A stretch of 19,588 nt of DNA from Bremia lactucae (Eukaryota; Oomycota; Peronosporomycetes; Peronosporales; Peronosporaceae): the NCBI RefSeq assembly GCF_004359215.1, contig NW_027152029.1, positions 1,157,950 through 1,177,537 on the forward strand, in the 5' to 3' direction. Positions within the stretch are counted from its first letter, which is position 1. Each line of letters begins with the position of its first letter. This document shows, one piece after another, positions 8,535-17,644 of the stretch. The position numbers were made by a program, and so were the translations under genes. Below the pieces are notes generated by a model. The model was not told where the DNA came from. It saw only the letters and a program-made list of their open reading frames with translations, and made no database searches.

Positions 8535-11500
8535 ATGTTCAGCTCCAGCAGTGCGTCCTGAATTTCATTTGCTTGCCGCCTCCCCCATATTGAGGCTGTT
8601 CTGCGCTTGTGCTCGTTATTATCATGCTAAAACTTTTTTTGCTATTGTTTATAGATCGCGGTGGCAGCTTCGATGGCTTCGGTCTACAAGGCAGCAATCC
8701 CTTTGAGCAGCACCAAGGTACGAAAGTACAGGTGGTTTAAGATACATTGTGTGTGCTGTTGCGGTCAGTACAGGTGGACGAGCAGCTCTTTTAGGGGGCA
8801 AATAGCGCTCTCATCTTTGTTGCGGCCAGTTTTTTGTTAGTCTGCGGGTATTGATCAGTTCCTTCGCGTGTTCAGGATCGATGTCTGCCAACCCGTTTCA
8901 AGCCAGAACAAAAGCTTCTGCCTTAAAGACAACTTTTGGCCAAAGCTCTGGCTATGGAAGCCAGCCGCCATTACCTCCAGGCGGTGTGATGGGTTATCCC
9001 GATAATGGATTTGGCAAGCATCCACCTCTAGCAAAAGCTTCTCCACCATTAGCAAGGGATTATAGTGGATCTTTAAAAAGTGGTTATCCATTCGGCCAAA
9101 CAATGGACAGCAGAAGAAAAATGTCAAACAGCTCAAGTACGCCGTTTGGATCGGCAGCGTCTGAGCAGAACTCCGTCTCAGTCTCGCCGACGTTAGCAAA
9201 TGCGCATGTTATGTTTGGGAGCTCGACGAATGGGGACAGGAAGGCCACAAGCCAAGACTCTGGATTTGCTCATAATAACTCGGCGTCAATTTCGGAAAGT
9301 ATCACTGCGTCTGAACATGGCATTATTGTAAAAACGACACATTTTGGGGCGGATAAGCGCCGAAAGAATTCTTTCCCGATTAAGTCCGGCCGAAATGGCT
9401 TAGGAATCCCAATAACAATGTCATCGTCTGTGACATCGTTTGGAGGCAATGGATTGGATGCTCAACTACGAAACCAGCAAAATGCTTCTCAAGTAATGTC
9501 TGCTGTTCATGCAACAAAATCGAACGGATCTGTAGATAGCGGTGGAGGGAAATTGAAAGGATTTAACACTTGTACAACTTTTGGCAGTGCACCCAATGGT
9601 ATAGGCGTTAAGACTTTTTCGACCTCTGAAAATTCTTCTTCTCATGAACCTGTCATTCACACAGCGTTTGGTGATAAACGACGGCATAGTGCGTTGCAAA
9701 TCGGCTCAGAGACTTCAGTTATAAAGACAAACAAGACAGTATCGCCGATGGAGTTGCGAGCAAGTGGTTTCGAAAAACTACCGCCCGGAAGAGGTAAACA
9801 AACGCAAGGATTTAAAAAGGAAAGAAGAGAAATTATTGCCCAAAATTTATCTCGGCCCAAAAAAGATCTTCAAATTCCATTTGGCCCAAATGCTGATAAG
9901 GAAGTGAATATCCAGAAAAAAAGCTCAAAAAAGGATACGGCTCGAAAGACACGGCACAAACGAGAAAAGGAAAGAGTAGCAAGCATCATCGGCGATGAAC
10001 CTTCGAATCTTCCTGTGCCGTCTTCTGTCTCGTTTCGAGATGATAGCAGCAAAGCTGAACTATCAGCTGCTTTTAATTTAAATGGTCGTTGTGCTGATAT
10101 GTGCAGTCAGGCAGAACGGGACCTGCATATACGGGTGGACGAATTGAGCGTTTTCGAAAAGGACTTTCCGAATCGGCCAGGATCAGAGCGCGACATGATC
10201 ATAAAGCGTTTTCAGCGTAGTTCGGCTGACCACAAATTAGATATACCAGAGGAAATTAGACCTCCTGGTGTTCTTCGACGAACCCAACTCTATATTGAGC
10301 AGGCAATCATGGATTTGGATCAATGTGGCTTGGATTTTCGTTTCCAGACGCCTCGAGTACCAGAGCCGATTGAACTGTACAATTTTTGCTGGGACCGATT
10401 CCGAATGATTCGCAAGGATTTCGTTTTGCAGAACTATCGTGGTGCCGGGGGTCGAGTTCACCCTATCGCTCTGGACGTGCATGAGCGTATCGCTCGCTAC
10501 CATGTGCTCAGCGAGCATGAACTTATCGATACTCCAAGTTTTGTAGCCCAACAAAACATGGAACAACTTGGACAAACACTTAAATCTCTTAACGAGCTGT
10601 ATGATGAAAGTCACAAGGTTGGAAACCCTGCTTATTGTAGTCCATTTGAGGCTGAATTTCGCGCGTACTTTATTCTTTGTACACTAGACAATGGTCGTGG
10701 TATGGATGTGCTGAAGTACGTAAAAAATCTTTCGCGTCGTATTATGGAAAGCGTGCAGATAAAATTCGCCATGCGAGTCTTTATTGCGCGCCATACAAGC
10801 GATTATTTCCAGTTTTTTTCGCTGCTTCGCCAAGCGACATACTTACAGTCATGCTTGCTGTTCCGGTACATCCCAAACGTTCGGTCATCGGCTTTGCTTC
10901 GCATGAATCGAAGTTATCGTAGCCAGATCTATCCACTTGAGGACTTGGTAGAGCAGTTGTGTTTTGACGATATTGAGCATGCGTATTTCGTCTGTCAGGA
11001 GCATCATTTGAGAATAGCCGGTAGACCTGGCGCCGGCGACGATAGTTTAGTTCACGTTAAGTTTGGAGGAGAGTTTGAAACTGGTATGGACGTGCTTGTT
11101 AGATAATTTGAACTGCATCAATTGAATGGATTGACGGGTTGTGTTGTGGCCTTAATTTAGATGCCCAGCTTCGACGAAACAACACGCCATTGCAAACTCG
11201 CAGCTCAAAGATTTATGTCGGGATGAAGCAGGGGTGAGTTTCGAATTGTTAGAGCTTATAGAAGGCCCTTCATGACGTTGTATCTTCTCTCTTGGTATGA
11301 ATAGTAATTATTTAAGGCAAGATATCTGCCGCGGGGTCACGGAATACGCTCGAGATGATTACCCGGCGCTGAGCAAAAGTATACAAGATTTTGAATGTGA
11401 AGAACGGGCACAACTGTATCCGGAGAAGCCTCCGTATGAAGATAGTTACTCTCGTTTTGTCGACTTTAATTTAGATGCTTTGTTGACGACTACAGTGAGC

Positions 11501-13876
11501 GCACAGGCAAATGGAATCTTAAACCAGCACCAATTGATAGAGGTAAACCAGAAACGACATGAGCTCGATGCAATAGCGCGGAAAAAGATAGAGCTTGAAC
11601 GGAAAAAAGTGGCAATGCTGGAACGTATGCGGGAGCTGGAAAAAGCGAAAGAGGAGAAAGATAACCGCGAGCAAGCCAAACAGGTTTTAGCTGAACAGTC
11701 GGCTCATTTCGAAGCGCAGAAGAAGAGGGACTTTATTGCACAATCTTTAGCTAATGAGGAAGTCGCGGAAGCGACGCAATTGCCTAAGCAAACGCAGCAG
11801 CGGGAAGAAAAAGAGGGACATCAAGAGAAAGAGGAATTTGCTCGCGAAGCAGAACAGCATCAAAAGACAGAGGAAGTTGCTCACGTAGCTAAGCATCAAC
11901 AAATTGAAACTTTGAGATTGAGGGCTGTTGAAGAAGAGCGACGTCAAGAGGATGAAAAGCGGCACAAAGAGCTTCGGATAAAGGCAGCACAAGAGCTGGA
12001 GCAACAGCGTCAGCAAGAATTAGCAGAGATGCAAGCGCGCCAAGCTCGCGAAGCTGCACTTGAAGCGCAACGGCTAGCGCAGCTGGCCAAGGAGCAAGCT
12101 GAACAAAAGAGGTTGCACCGTATTAAAAAGCAACGGCTTGGCATTTTGAGGTTTAAGCTGCACTTGTGGAAAAATTATGTTCGTAACTCGCGCGAAGGTC
12201 CTGGACCAGTCTCGCTAGCGTCGAAGCTTCGACTTCAGCAGCCTCATCAAAAGGCAAAAGACAGTATGCAATGGCTATTTCGAGGAAGCACACTAATTGG
12301 TACAAAGCGGTCAAAGCTGGAACCGAGAGTTGTGAGAAACCTTTCATTTTCCATTGCAAATTTGATGTCGCTTTGGCATGCTGAAGATATGTTGGAGTTG
12401 GTTGGCCCTTCTCTTCGTCAACTAAACCCCGACGCTCCATTAGTTGCATGGAAGTTGGTAATTGCTGATCTTCTGGATGAAGCGTCATCGTCATTTGGTT
12501 TGTGGTGTGGTGTTAGAGCGGGAGCACAGGGAGTCTCTACACCCGAGCGCGACTGTTTACGTACATATCATACAAGCACAGGTACAGCACAAGGTGTTGC
12601 TCTTTGCAGCAGGTATCTTGATTCGACGTTTGCTCAGCGAAATACGCGTGAGAAGCAAGTCGAGAAGCTCGCTGCAACATCGGCTATCTTACTTCCAGTG
12701 GACCTCGGCTTACTGCAGGAAGCTAATACATGCATCAAGTGGGAGAGGCAAGTGGTGGATATTTTATCGCTGCTGGACTCAGGATGTCGTGCGACTTTAC
12801 TTGCTGTTGGGTTTGCTTCGGCAGAACTCAAATTGTCGCAAGCATTGGTGTTGAGCACTCTTGAAAGGTGCATTGAACGAGTGCAACGCCAATGTGCAGC
12901 GCAAGTAGCTTATGTCGATGTCGAGCTTGTTAATGCAGGAATTACCCTCCCCGTCACGTTTGGTCAAGTGCTAAAGAAAATAGCAGAATTGTCTCCTCCT
13001 GTTCGCCATTGCAAGAGTGTTGAATTAAAGGAGCTCCTAGAGAGTAATGTTAGAGCGATGATGGATTGCTTTGAGTCGTCCATAGGTATGCAGAGAAGCA
13101 TTTGTACAACATTCGCAAAGTTACGTGACGAAATTTTGTCGTCTGGAGTTTTGGATCTCGTTTACCTACCGCCAGAGCTTCAATTTGCAATCGTGGATTC
13201 TCCGCGTGATTGGAACTCCAAGGAGCGGAAACACGAGATTCAAAATGTAATGACGTCGCTTGAAGTCACCTGTATTGTTTTGGAAACGTCTTCGATAAAT
13301 CGAGGTCTGACATGCGACGTTTACTTTAAAAAATTGGAGAATTTTATCGACCGATTATTCCTGTCGCATGCAGCAAGAGTTGCAGTGTCGACGTATGAGT
13401 TAAAAAGACGCATTTATGGCGCGCTTCTTCCAATTCATAAGAAACTGACTCAAGACGGTAAAACGGAATTGGTGACACCTGAGGATGCAGACGTGCTTTT
13501 GCCATGGCGAAGTATTTACAAGGAGATCTACGAGACATTCTTCGAGACGTTGGAAGACATTATGATTTACTATCCGACGAATTGGCGGATTCCCTTGAGC
13601 TTTGTAAATGATGTGCACCCGCCAGCAGCAAAGCAGCCGCAAACTTCTGTTAGAAGCATAAAGCTTGACCGCCATATCGTGATGCAACCAGTGCAAGTAT
13701 CTGCACAGAGCGTACGAAAAAGCTTTGGGCCGCTAAGTTTGATCGACGAAACGATACAGCAGTATAAAGCCGTTGGCGAGATTAAGCGCCTTCGAGTCGA
13801 GATTGCGAAGGAGCGTGCTGCGACGTCGCAATTTCAACACAATCTCCGCCAGGCTGTAAATCGATGGAACGATTAA
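8535..13876 (+). CDS. SAC3: SAC3/GANP (MCM3AP-like) mRNA-export scaffold, five exons, 1639 aa
   Basis: Family role: scaffold of the nuclear-pore TREX-2 complex, linking transcription to mRNA export. Exons: 8535-8550, 8655-8717, 8876-11083, 11161-11233 and 11317-13876. All junctions keep phase and the total is 4920 nt. Introns (104, 158, 77 and 83 bp) have GT-AG ends. Residues 1-365 carry about 11 FG dipeptides (GFGL, TFGQ, PFGS, MFGS and others) and NPF motifs, like the nucleoporin-type N-terminus of GANP. Residues 370-400 are Lys/Arg rich, a likely nuclear signal. The SAC3 domain spans about 425-760: NGRCADMCS, ERD, RPPGVLRRT, then a helical block ending HLRIAGRPGAGDD. The KIYVGMKQ stretch is built by the small fourth exon. 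Residues 865-1065 form a long Glu/Gln/Arg/Lys coiled coil. The remaining ~570 residues resemble the MCM3AP C-terminal region (WLFRGSTLIGTKRS, APLVAWKLVIADLL). The tiny first exon encodes MFSSS and is the weakest part; without it translation could begin at 8881. Confidence 0.9.
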
Positions 13877-13912
13877 TGCGACATCGGCTTGTACATAACA
13901 TTGGGAAACATT

Positions 13913-13918
13913 AATAAA
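13913..13918 (+). promoter_or_regulatory. Possible polyadenylation signal of the SAC3 gene
   Basis: AATAAA lies 37 bp after the stop codon and only 12 bp before the 8-bp flank of the MULE. The natural 3' UTR may therefore have been cut by the transposon. Confidence 0.4.
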
Positions 13919-13937
13919 AAATTGATCGATAAATATA

Positions 13938-14072
13938 GGGGGCTGCTATATGGACACTCCCCTTCTGCTGCTTGGACACCCCTTACCCATAAATACGTAT
14001 TTGATTGGCTGACGTAAACCTAATAAATTTTTGCTGCGCGCACCACACACCCCTCCCTCAATGGATATTCTG
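13938..14072 (+). repeat. Left terminal inverted repeat of the MULE
   Basis: It begins GGGGGCTGCTATAT and shares long blocks with the reverse complement of 17503-17636, such as TTGGACACCCCTTACCCATA, AATACGTAT and CCTCCCTCAATGGATATTCTG. In the right copy the ATG of that last block is the transposase start. Confidence 0.9.
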
Positions 14073-14087
14073 TGAATGCCGACATGG

Positions 14088-14095
14088 TATAAATA
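14088..14095 (+). promoter_or_regulatory. TATA box of the MULE plus-strand gene
   Basis: TATAAATA lies just inside the left inverted repeat, 44 bp before the ATG at 14139, with a plausible start-site region (CACTTAAAACAACACG) between. Placement fits a promoter carried by the element itself. Confidence 0.5.
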
Positions 14096-14138
14096 CTTCC
14101 GCCTCACACACCACTTAAAACAACACGAGAGTGAAACC

Positions 14139-14338
14139 ATGGCAGTGGTCAAAAGGTGCCTCTTTATTCAACAATTTCCCTCTATATTTTTGCGGTTTCG
14201 CTTGCATATGTTTCCCAGCAGGTGGTCAATGTCAAACAGAATCAGCCTTCAACCATAACGCCTGGTAGTGGAGGCTCTGATATTCCAGAACGATACTTTC
14301 TCTGCTTGGTGGCGTGCAGCGAAACGGCAGGGTTGTAA
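14139..14338 (+). pseudogene. 5' part of a MULE-borne plus-strand gene, frameshifted
   Basis: The ATG at 14139 opens MAVVKRC and then a frame that stops after 39 codons. A second frame, entered by a one-base shift near 14156, gives a signal-peptide-like stretch (STISLYIFAVSLAYVSQQ) and runs to a stop at 14338. I infer a broken gene whose product began with a hydrophobic leader. Element B is inserted 46 bp further on. The product is not recognised. It may be a second MULE gene or a captured host gene. Confidence 0.4.
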
Positions 14339-14384
14339 CGCTTGCCACTTCTCCATAAAACACGACAGCGCGTGACCTCTTTGG

Positions 14385-14837
14385 TGTAACGGGGTGTATC
14401 GTTACATGAAATTAACACTTAAAGGTTGTTAATTAATATGTTATCTAAAAGGTAGATAATATTTGGAGGATATTACTTTATATAGTAATATCCTGAATTC
14501 TTATCCATAAATAGGTATAGGCCATTATATCTATTTATTCCGCAGACTAATCAGCTGTAGAAGTAATCAAAGAGAGTTACAAGATAAGATAGAGATAAGA
14601 ATTCATTTACATGTTTAGTATAAGGTTATAGTTAAGTCAGCATTTACAAAGATAGATTAAGAGACACTTAACTATATTAATACAGTTTTCATTTTACCCT
14701 CTTAAGTTAACTTGTCTTAAGAGAAGTCTTCCTCTGCACGTACAGTGTACGTCACCTAACGAAAGGCACCACTCACAACTGAAGCAGTGTGAAGTGGACT
14801 TGTACTGAAACAGTACAAGTCGTAGTGCCCCGTTACA
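14385..14837 (+). repeat. 5' LTR of element B (453 bp)
   Basis: TGTAACGGGG to CCCCGTTACA ends. It is near-identical to 15382-15832, differing for example by an extra AG in GATAGAGATAAG. Confidence 0.95.
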
Positions 14838-14839
14838 CC

Positions 14840-14847
14840 TGGTAGCA
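14840..14847 (+). other. Primer-binding site of element B
   Basis: TGGTAGCA begins two bases after the LTR, as a tRNA primer site should (TGG complements the CCA tail). TGGTAGCA would pair with an acceptor end of ...UGCUACCA, as in many initiator-Met tRNAs. Element C has TGGTGTTA here (18936-18943), so tRNA identity is uncertain. Confidence 0.5.
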
Positions 14848-14873
14848 CTTTGTAGTCCGTCCAAGGACCACAT

Positions 14874-15199
14874 TTCCCACATTTAACATGGACATGTTAG
14901 ATGGTAGTGGGAATACGCATCACGTTTCCCCTGAAAGCTACTCCTTTCTAAGTGATATAGAAAGGAGTGCGGTTGAACGAATGAGTTCATCCGTAGGAAA
15001 CGATGCAATCCTGGCATTACTGTCCAACTTAGACAGAGATGCCCTCCATTCAACCGTCGCCAAGTTCATACAACATGAACTTGACGAGATGAAGGAAAAA
15101 GTAGCCTTGCTGAATCAGCAAGGCTCTCAACAGGCGGAACTGTTGAGATTACAACAGGTACAGACCCCTGTACCTGGGATGACGCAAACGCGTCGTCCC
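14874..15199. repeat. Back-to-back hairpins through the gag coding region of element B
   Basis: Perfect stems: 14874-14913 (7 bp, enclosing the ATG), 14940-14968 (11 bp, ACTCCTTTCTA with TAGAAAGGAGT), 14974-14989 (5), 15020-15036 (5, inside a second 5-bp stem 15013-15043), 15061-15083 (9, CAAGTTCAT with ATGAACTTG), 15103-15125 (10), 15125-15148 (9), 15155-15176 (9) and 15176-15199 (10 with one G.T pair). From 15103 on they abut almost without spacer. Confidence 0.92.
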
Positions 15200-15207
15200 G
15201 AAACTCT
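14888..15207 (+). CDS. Gag-like N-terminal fragment of element B, truncated by assembly gap
   Basis: About 106 codons from the ATG at 14888 to the gap. The protein begins MDMLDGSGNTHHVSPESYSF, is acidic and helical, and has a coiled-coil-like segment (ELDEMKEKVALLNQQGSQQ), which fits a gag N-terminus. It follows the primer-binding site by about 40 bp. The first ~24 residues match element C (MGISDDSGNTHHVSRDSNSF). No zinc knuckle or protease is visible because the sequence stops at the gap. The frame after the gap is not a real continuation. Confidence 0.65.
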
Positions 15208-15236
15208 NNNNNNNNNNNNNNNNNNNNNNNNNNNNN
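15208..15236. other. Assembly gap (29 N)
   Basis: A run of N joins the gag start to the 3' tail of element B. A gap inside a repeat with several near-identical copies suggests unresolved or collapsed sequence, so its true length is unknown. Confidence 0.97.
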
Positions 15237-15368
15237 TCACCCCGCATGAATTGTTCCTTCATGCGATGGAATTTAAAATGATGGATCTGACCAATCAAAA
15301 ACATTTTAAAAATTAAGTGGTCATTTAGCGACCACTCCATCTAATGACATTCAGAGTGATTGTCGTTT

Positions 15369-15381
15369 AAGGGAGGGGTGA
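15369..15381 (+). other. Polypurine tract of element B
   Basis: Same AAGGGAGGGGTGA tract as in element A, directly before the 3' LTR. The stem just upstream (AGTGGTC with GACCACT) is kept while its loop differs from element A. Confidence 0.78.
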
Positions 15382-15832
15382 TGTAACGGGGTGTATCGTT
15401 ACATGAAATTAACACTTAAAGGTTGTTAATTAATATATTATCTAAAAGGTAGATAATATTTGGAGGATATTACTTTATATAGTAATATCCTGAATTCTTA
15501 TCCATAAATAGGTATAGGCCATTATATCTATTTATTCCGCAGACTAATCAGCTGTAGAAGTAATCAAAGAGAGTTACAAGATAAGATAGATAAGAATTCA
15601 TTTACATGTTTAGTATTAGGTTATAGTTAAGTCAGCATTTACAAAGATAGATTAAGAGACACTTAACTATAATAATACAGTTTTCATTTTACCCTCTTAA
15701 GTTAACTTGTCTTAAGGGAAGTCTTCCTCTGCACGTACAGTGTACGTCACCTAACGAAAGACACCACTCACAACTGAAGCAGTGTGAAGTGGACTTGTAC
15801 TGAAACAGTACAAGTCGTAGTGCCCCGTTACA
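15382..15832 (+). repeat. 3' LTR of element B (451 bp)
   Basis: TGTAACGGGG to CCCCGTTACA ends, preceded by the purine tract and followed by the MULE sequence that resumes at 15833. Confidence 0.95.
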
Positions 15833-15915
15833 TCTGGGATAATTAGCCAAAATGCCCGGTGACAGGGGCCAGCAGTCAATAAGTAGTCCTTTATCCAGGT
15901 AATAGCACTCGTAAA

Positions 15916-16068
15916 ATGGCTTGTTTTACAATAAGTTCTTTGGCCATTTACTTCCTAATGGCTGGTCAATCAGACTCAGAACGTCCTAATGCCACTGCAA
16001 TGGCACGGAATCCACAGTTACCGTCTCCTTCGACATCCAGTACTACTTCGGAAATTGCTTCTATGTAG
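15916..16068 (+). CDS. Small ORF with signal-peptide-like start, 50 aa, within the MULE
   Basis: The ATG at 15916 opens MACFTISSLAIYFLMAGQ, a good signal-peptide profile, followed by a short Ser/Thr/Pro-rich tail and a stop at 16066-16068. It lies in the MULE part right of element B, in the same direction as the broken gene at 14139 and the zinc-knuckle fragment at 16175. It may be a small secreted protein or a piece of that same decayed gene. No family is recognised and no promoter is evident. Confidence 0.3.
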   Translation: MACFTISSLAIYFLMAGQSDSERPNATAMARNPQLPSPSTSSTTSEIASM

Positions 16069-16174
16069 GCTTTTGCTGCAGCGGTTTTTTCCTTGTCGAT
16101 TTGACACTTCATTAGTCGACTCTGCATCAAGCTTAGATGATGATCAATCTATTAGTCTCGAGTGAGGAATGTAG

Positions 16175-16357
16175 CCTGGCAGAAGATGCTACTTTCAAAA
16201 AAGAGCGAAGAAAAAACGAAAATGCGGTGACTGCAAGGGGCAAGGCCATTATCAAACCACATGTCCTTTGCTAGCAACGGGAGATGACATCAAGACTAAA
16301 AGTGTGGGGATTGCCATTGAGAGTGCTTCAGAGGATGAACTTGCGCTTAGGTCGTAA
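16175..16357 (+). pseudogene. Zinc-knuckle C-terminal fragment, MULE plus-strand gene remnant
   Basis: A frame open between stops reads a basic run (KRAKKKRK) followed by CGDCKGQGHYQTTCP, an exact C-x2-C-x4-H-x4-C knuckle, then an acidic tail ending at TAA (16355-16357). Such knuckles end many FAR1/MULE-associated or nucleic-acid-binding proteins. Upstream frames are broken by stops. It is oriented tail-to-tail with the transposase remnant, whose last codon is 45 bp away. Probably the 3' end of the gene that starts near 14139. Confidence 0.5.
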
Positions 16358-16401
16358 TGGTCGAAATGTGATGGGTCACGCTATGTTGACGACGGGTTTT
16401 T

Positions 16402-17514
16402 TTACCCTTTAGGTCGTCCACGAGTACGGACAACATCTGGATTATTCATATTGGTCATTGTTGGTTGGGATGAAAGTAGTCCTTCCGTAGAAGTGCGTAG
16501 CGCAGCCTGCTGGCGTGAATCCATCTCCTGGTAACGGGTTTTGGTTGAGCTTATGATCTCATCAAGACTTTGCTGTATGGTATGCGGAGGCAGCGTTTCT
16601 TGTAATCTCCGGTGTCGCAGGAGCACATCGTTTCCGGTGTCCTGCGTAAAGTTCGCAACTGTGCGTGTACCCCAGTCTATCCATGGTTGGTACTTTGAAA
16701 CTGTTGAAGGACCCAAGCGTAATCAGCTACTGATTCTTCCGAAAGAAAAACAAACGCCAGTGATATTGTCTGGTTTGTTGACGCAACTCCAACGATGTGC
16801 AAGAGTGTCATTTTATACTTATTCGTTTTATGAGTGGAATCCATTATAGAAGCCGCATATTTAGAGAAGTCAATAGCGACGGAAATACCAGTCTTTGGCG
16901 CGAAGAACAGTCAGCGCAATCCACCACTATCATTTGTGAGAAGCCTATGGAAGATGTCATCTTCTTGAAGTCGGGTCAGGAGTGCCTCAATCAGACGACG
17001 AGCGTTTAATGCTGAATTTCCCCTTTTGAGCTTTGCATTGTAATGTCTTTGCTGATTAGGTTACACTCTGGATCATGCTGACATAGCATTGCCAGAACAA
17101 CACGCGGCATGGCTCCGGCCTTCGTCATTTCAATTACTTGACGTCGTTGTTGCGGCCGTATTACTCGGTTAGCAGCATACGCAGAGGGATCTTCCGCAGG
17201 GTTATGACCAATATGCTCATCATTAACAATGTTACAGTTCCTTGTAACATTGTCCGTGTGGATCTTTTGCAGTATGGTTCCTTGCCATTCAGAGCCAGTT
17301 TTCAAGTTAGACGTGCGACGAATTTTACCCCCTGAACCCTCATGCCCCCTGGTGTGTACGCACTTCAGCCACACTTTTCGAACTTCCGTGCCAGCTTTAT
17401 TCGTTTTTGAACGACCCCGATTGATGCTAAATCCATTTTGAATGGCATATGATTTTACAGCTTTTTTTTTGCTTCGTCGAGAGAGCGATACGTTGTGGCG
17501 TGCAGAATATCCAT
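16402..17514 (-). pseudogene. FAR1/MULE transposase, frameshifted and missing much of its catalytic core
   Basis: Cut-and-paste transposase of the Mutator superfamily, now inactive. It starts at an ATG (17514-17512) inside the right inverted repeat. A FAR1-like DNA-binding region follows (EVRKVWLKCVHTRGHEGSGG, EWQGTILQK), then AANRVIRPQQRRQVIEMTKA and CQHDPECNLISKDI, typical of MULE transposases. Breaks seen: a 9-T run (17462-17470) that is one base short of keeping frame, a stop near 17006, a further shift, and an in-frame TGA. The core resumes at about 16860-16690 with LFFAPKTGISVAIDFSKYAA, MDSTHKTNKYKMTLLHIVG and AFVFLSEESVADYAWVLQQF; the Asp of MDST is the first of the catalytic triad. 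The block with the second Asp and the Glu is deleted. The tail (WIDWGTRTVANF, RTRGRPKG) ends at 16402. It could not mobilise itself. Confidence 0.88.
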
Positions 17515-17636
17515 TGAGGGAGGGTTGTGTGGTGAGCGCAGCAGAAATTTATTAGGTATACGTTAGCCAATCAGATACGTATTTATGGGTAAGGGGTGTC
17601 CAATCAGCAGAAGTAGAGTGTTTATATAGCAGCCCC
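17503..17636 (-). repeat. Right terminal inverted repeat of the MULE
   Basis: Reverse complement of the left repeat with scattered changes. It contains the transposase start codon at its inner edge. The outer flank TAAATATA (17637-17644) repeats the left flank. Confidence 0.9.
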
Positions 17637-17644
17637 TAAATATA

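Larger units (their letters stand above)
14385..15832 (+). mobile_element. LTR retrotransposon element B, nested in the MULE, internally incomplete
   Basis: 5' LTR 14385-14837, gag start, 29-base gap, last ~145 bp of the internal region, purine tract, 3' LTR 15382-15832. Flanks are TTTGG (14380-14384) and TCTGG (15833-15837), a 5-bp target duplication with one mismatch. The two LTRs differ by only about six substitutions plus a 2-bp indel by eye, so the insertion is young. Without the gap the internal part is only about 0.5 kb, so either gag-pol is hidden in the gap or this is an internally deleted copy. Confidence 0.9.
13938..17636 (-). mobile_element. Mutator-like DNA transposon (MULE), defective, with nested LTR element
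   Basis: Both ends carry long inverted repeats (13938-14072 and 17503-17636, roughly 85-90% alike by eye). The outer flanks share TAAATATA (13930-13937 and 17637-17644), an 8-bp or imperfect 9-bp target duplication of MULE type; one extra G at the left end blurs the exact boundary. The minus-strand gene inside is a FAR1/MULE transposase pseudogene, and a broken + strand gene starts near the left end. Without element B the transposon would be about 2.25 kb. It sits about 60 bp past the stop of the SAC3 gene. Confidence 0.88.

Noticed and set aside
11297..13876. Independent gene starting at the ATG at 11297
   Set aside because: That ATG lies within the intron before the acceptor at 11316. Splicing joins this exon in phase to the SAC3 domain.
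15237..15316. Continuation of gag after the N run as one protein
   Set aside because: This is the 3' tail of the element, equivalent to 787-866 of element A. The joined frame is an artefact of the gap length.
16541..17009. Plus-strand frames over the transposase region
   Set aside because: They mirror the minus-strand MULE transposase remnants, which match the family's conserved motifs.
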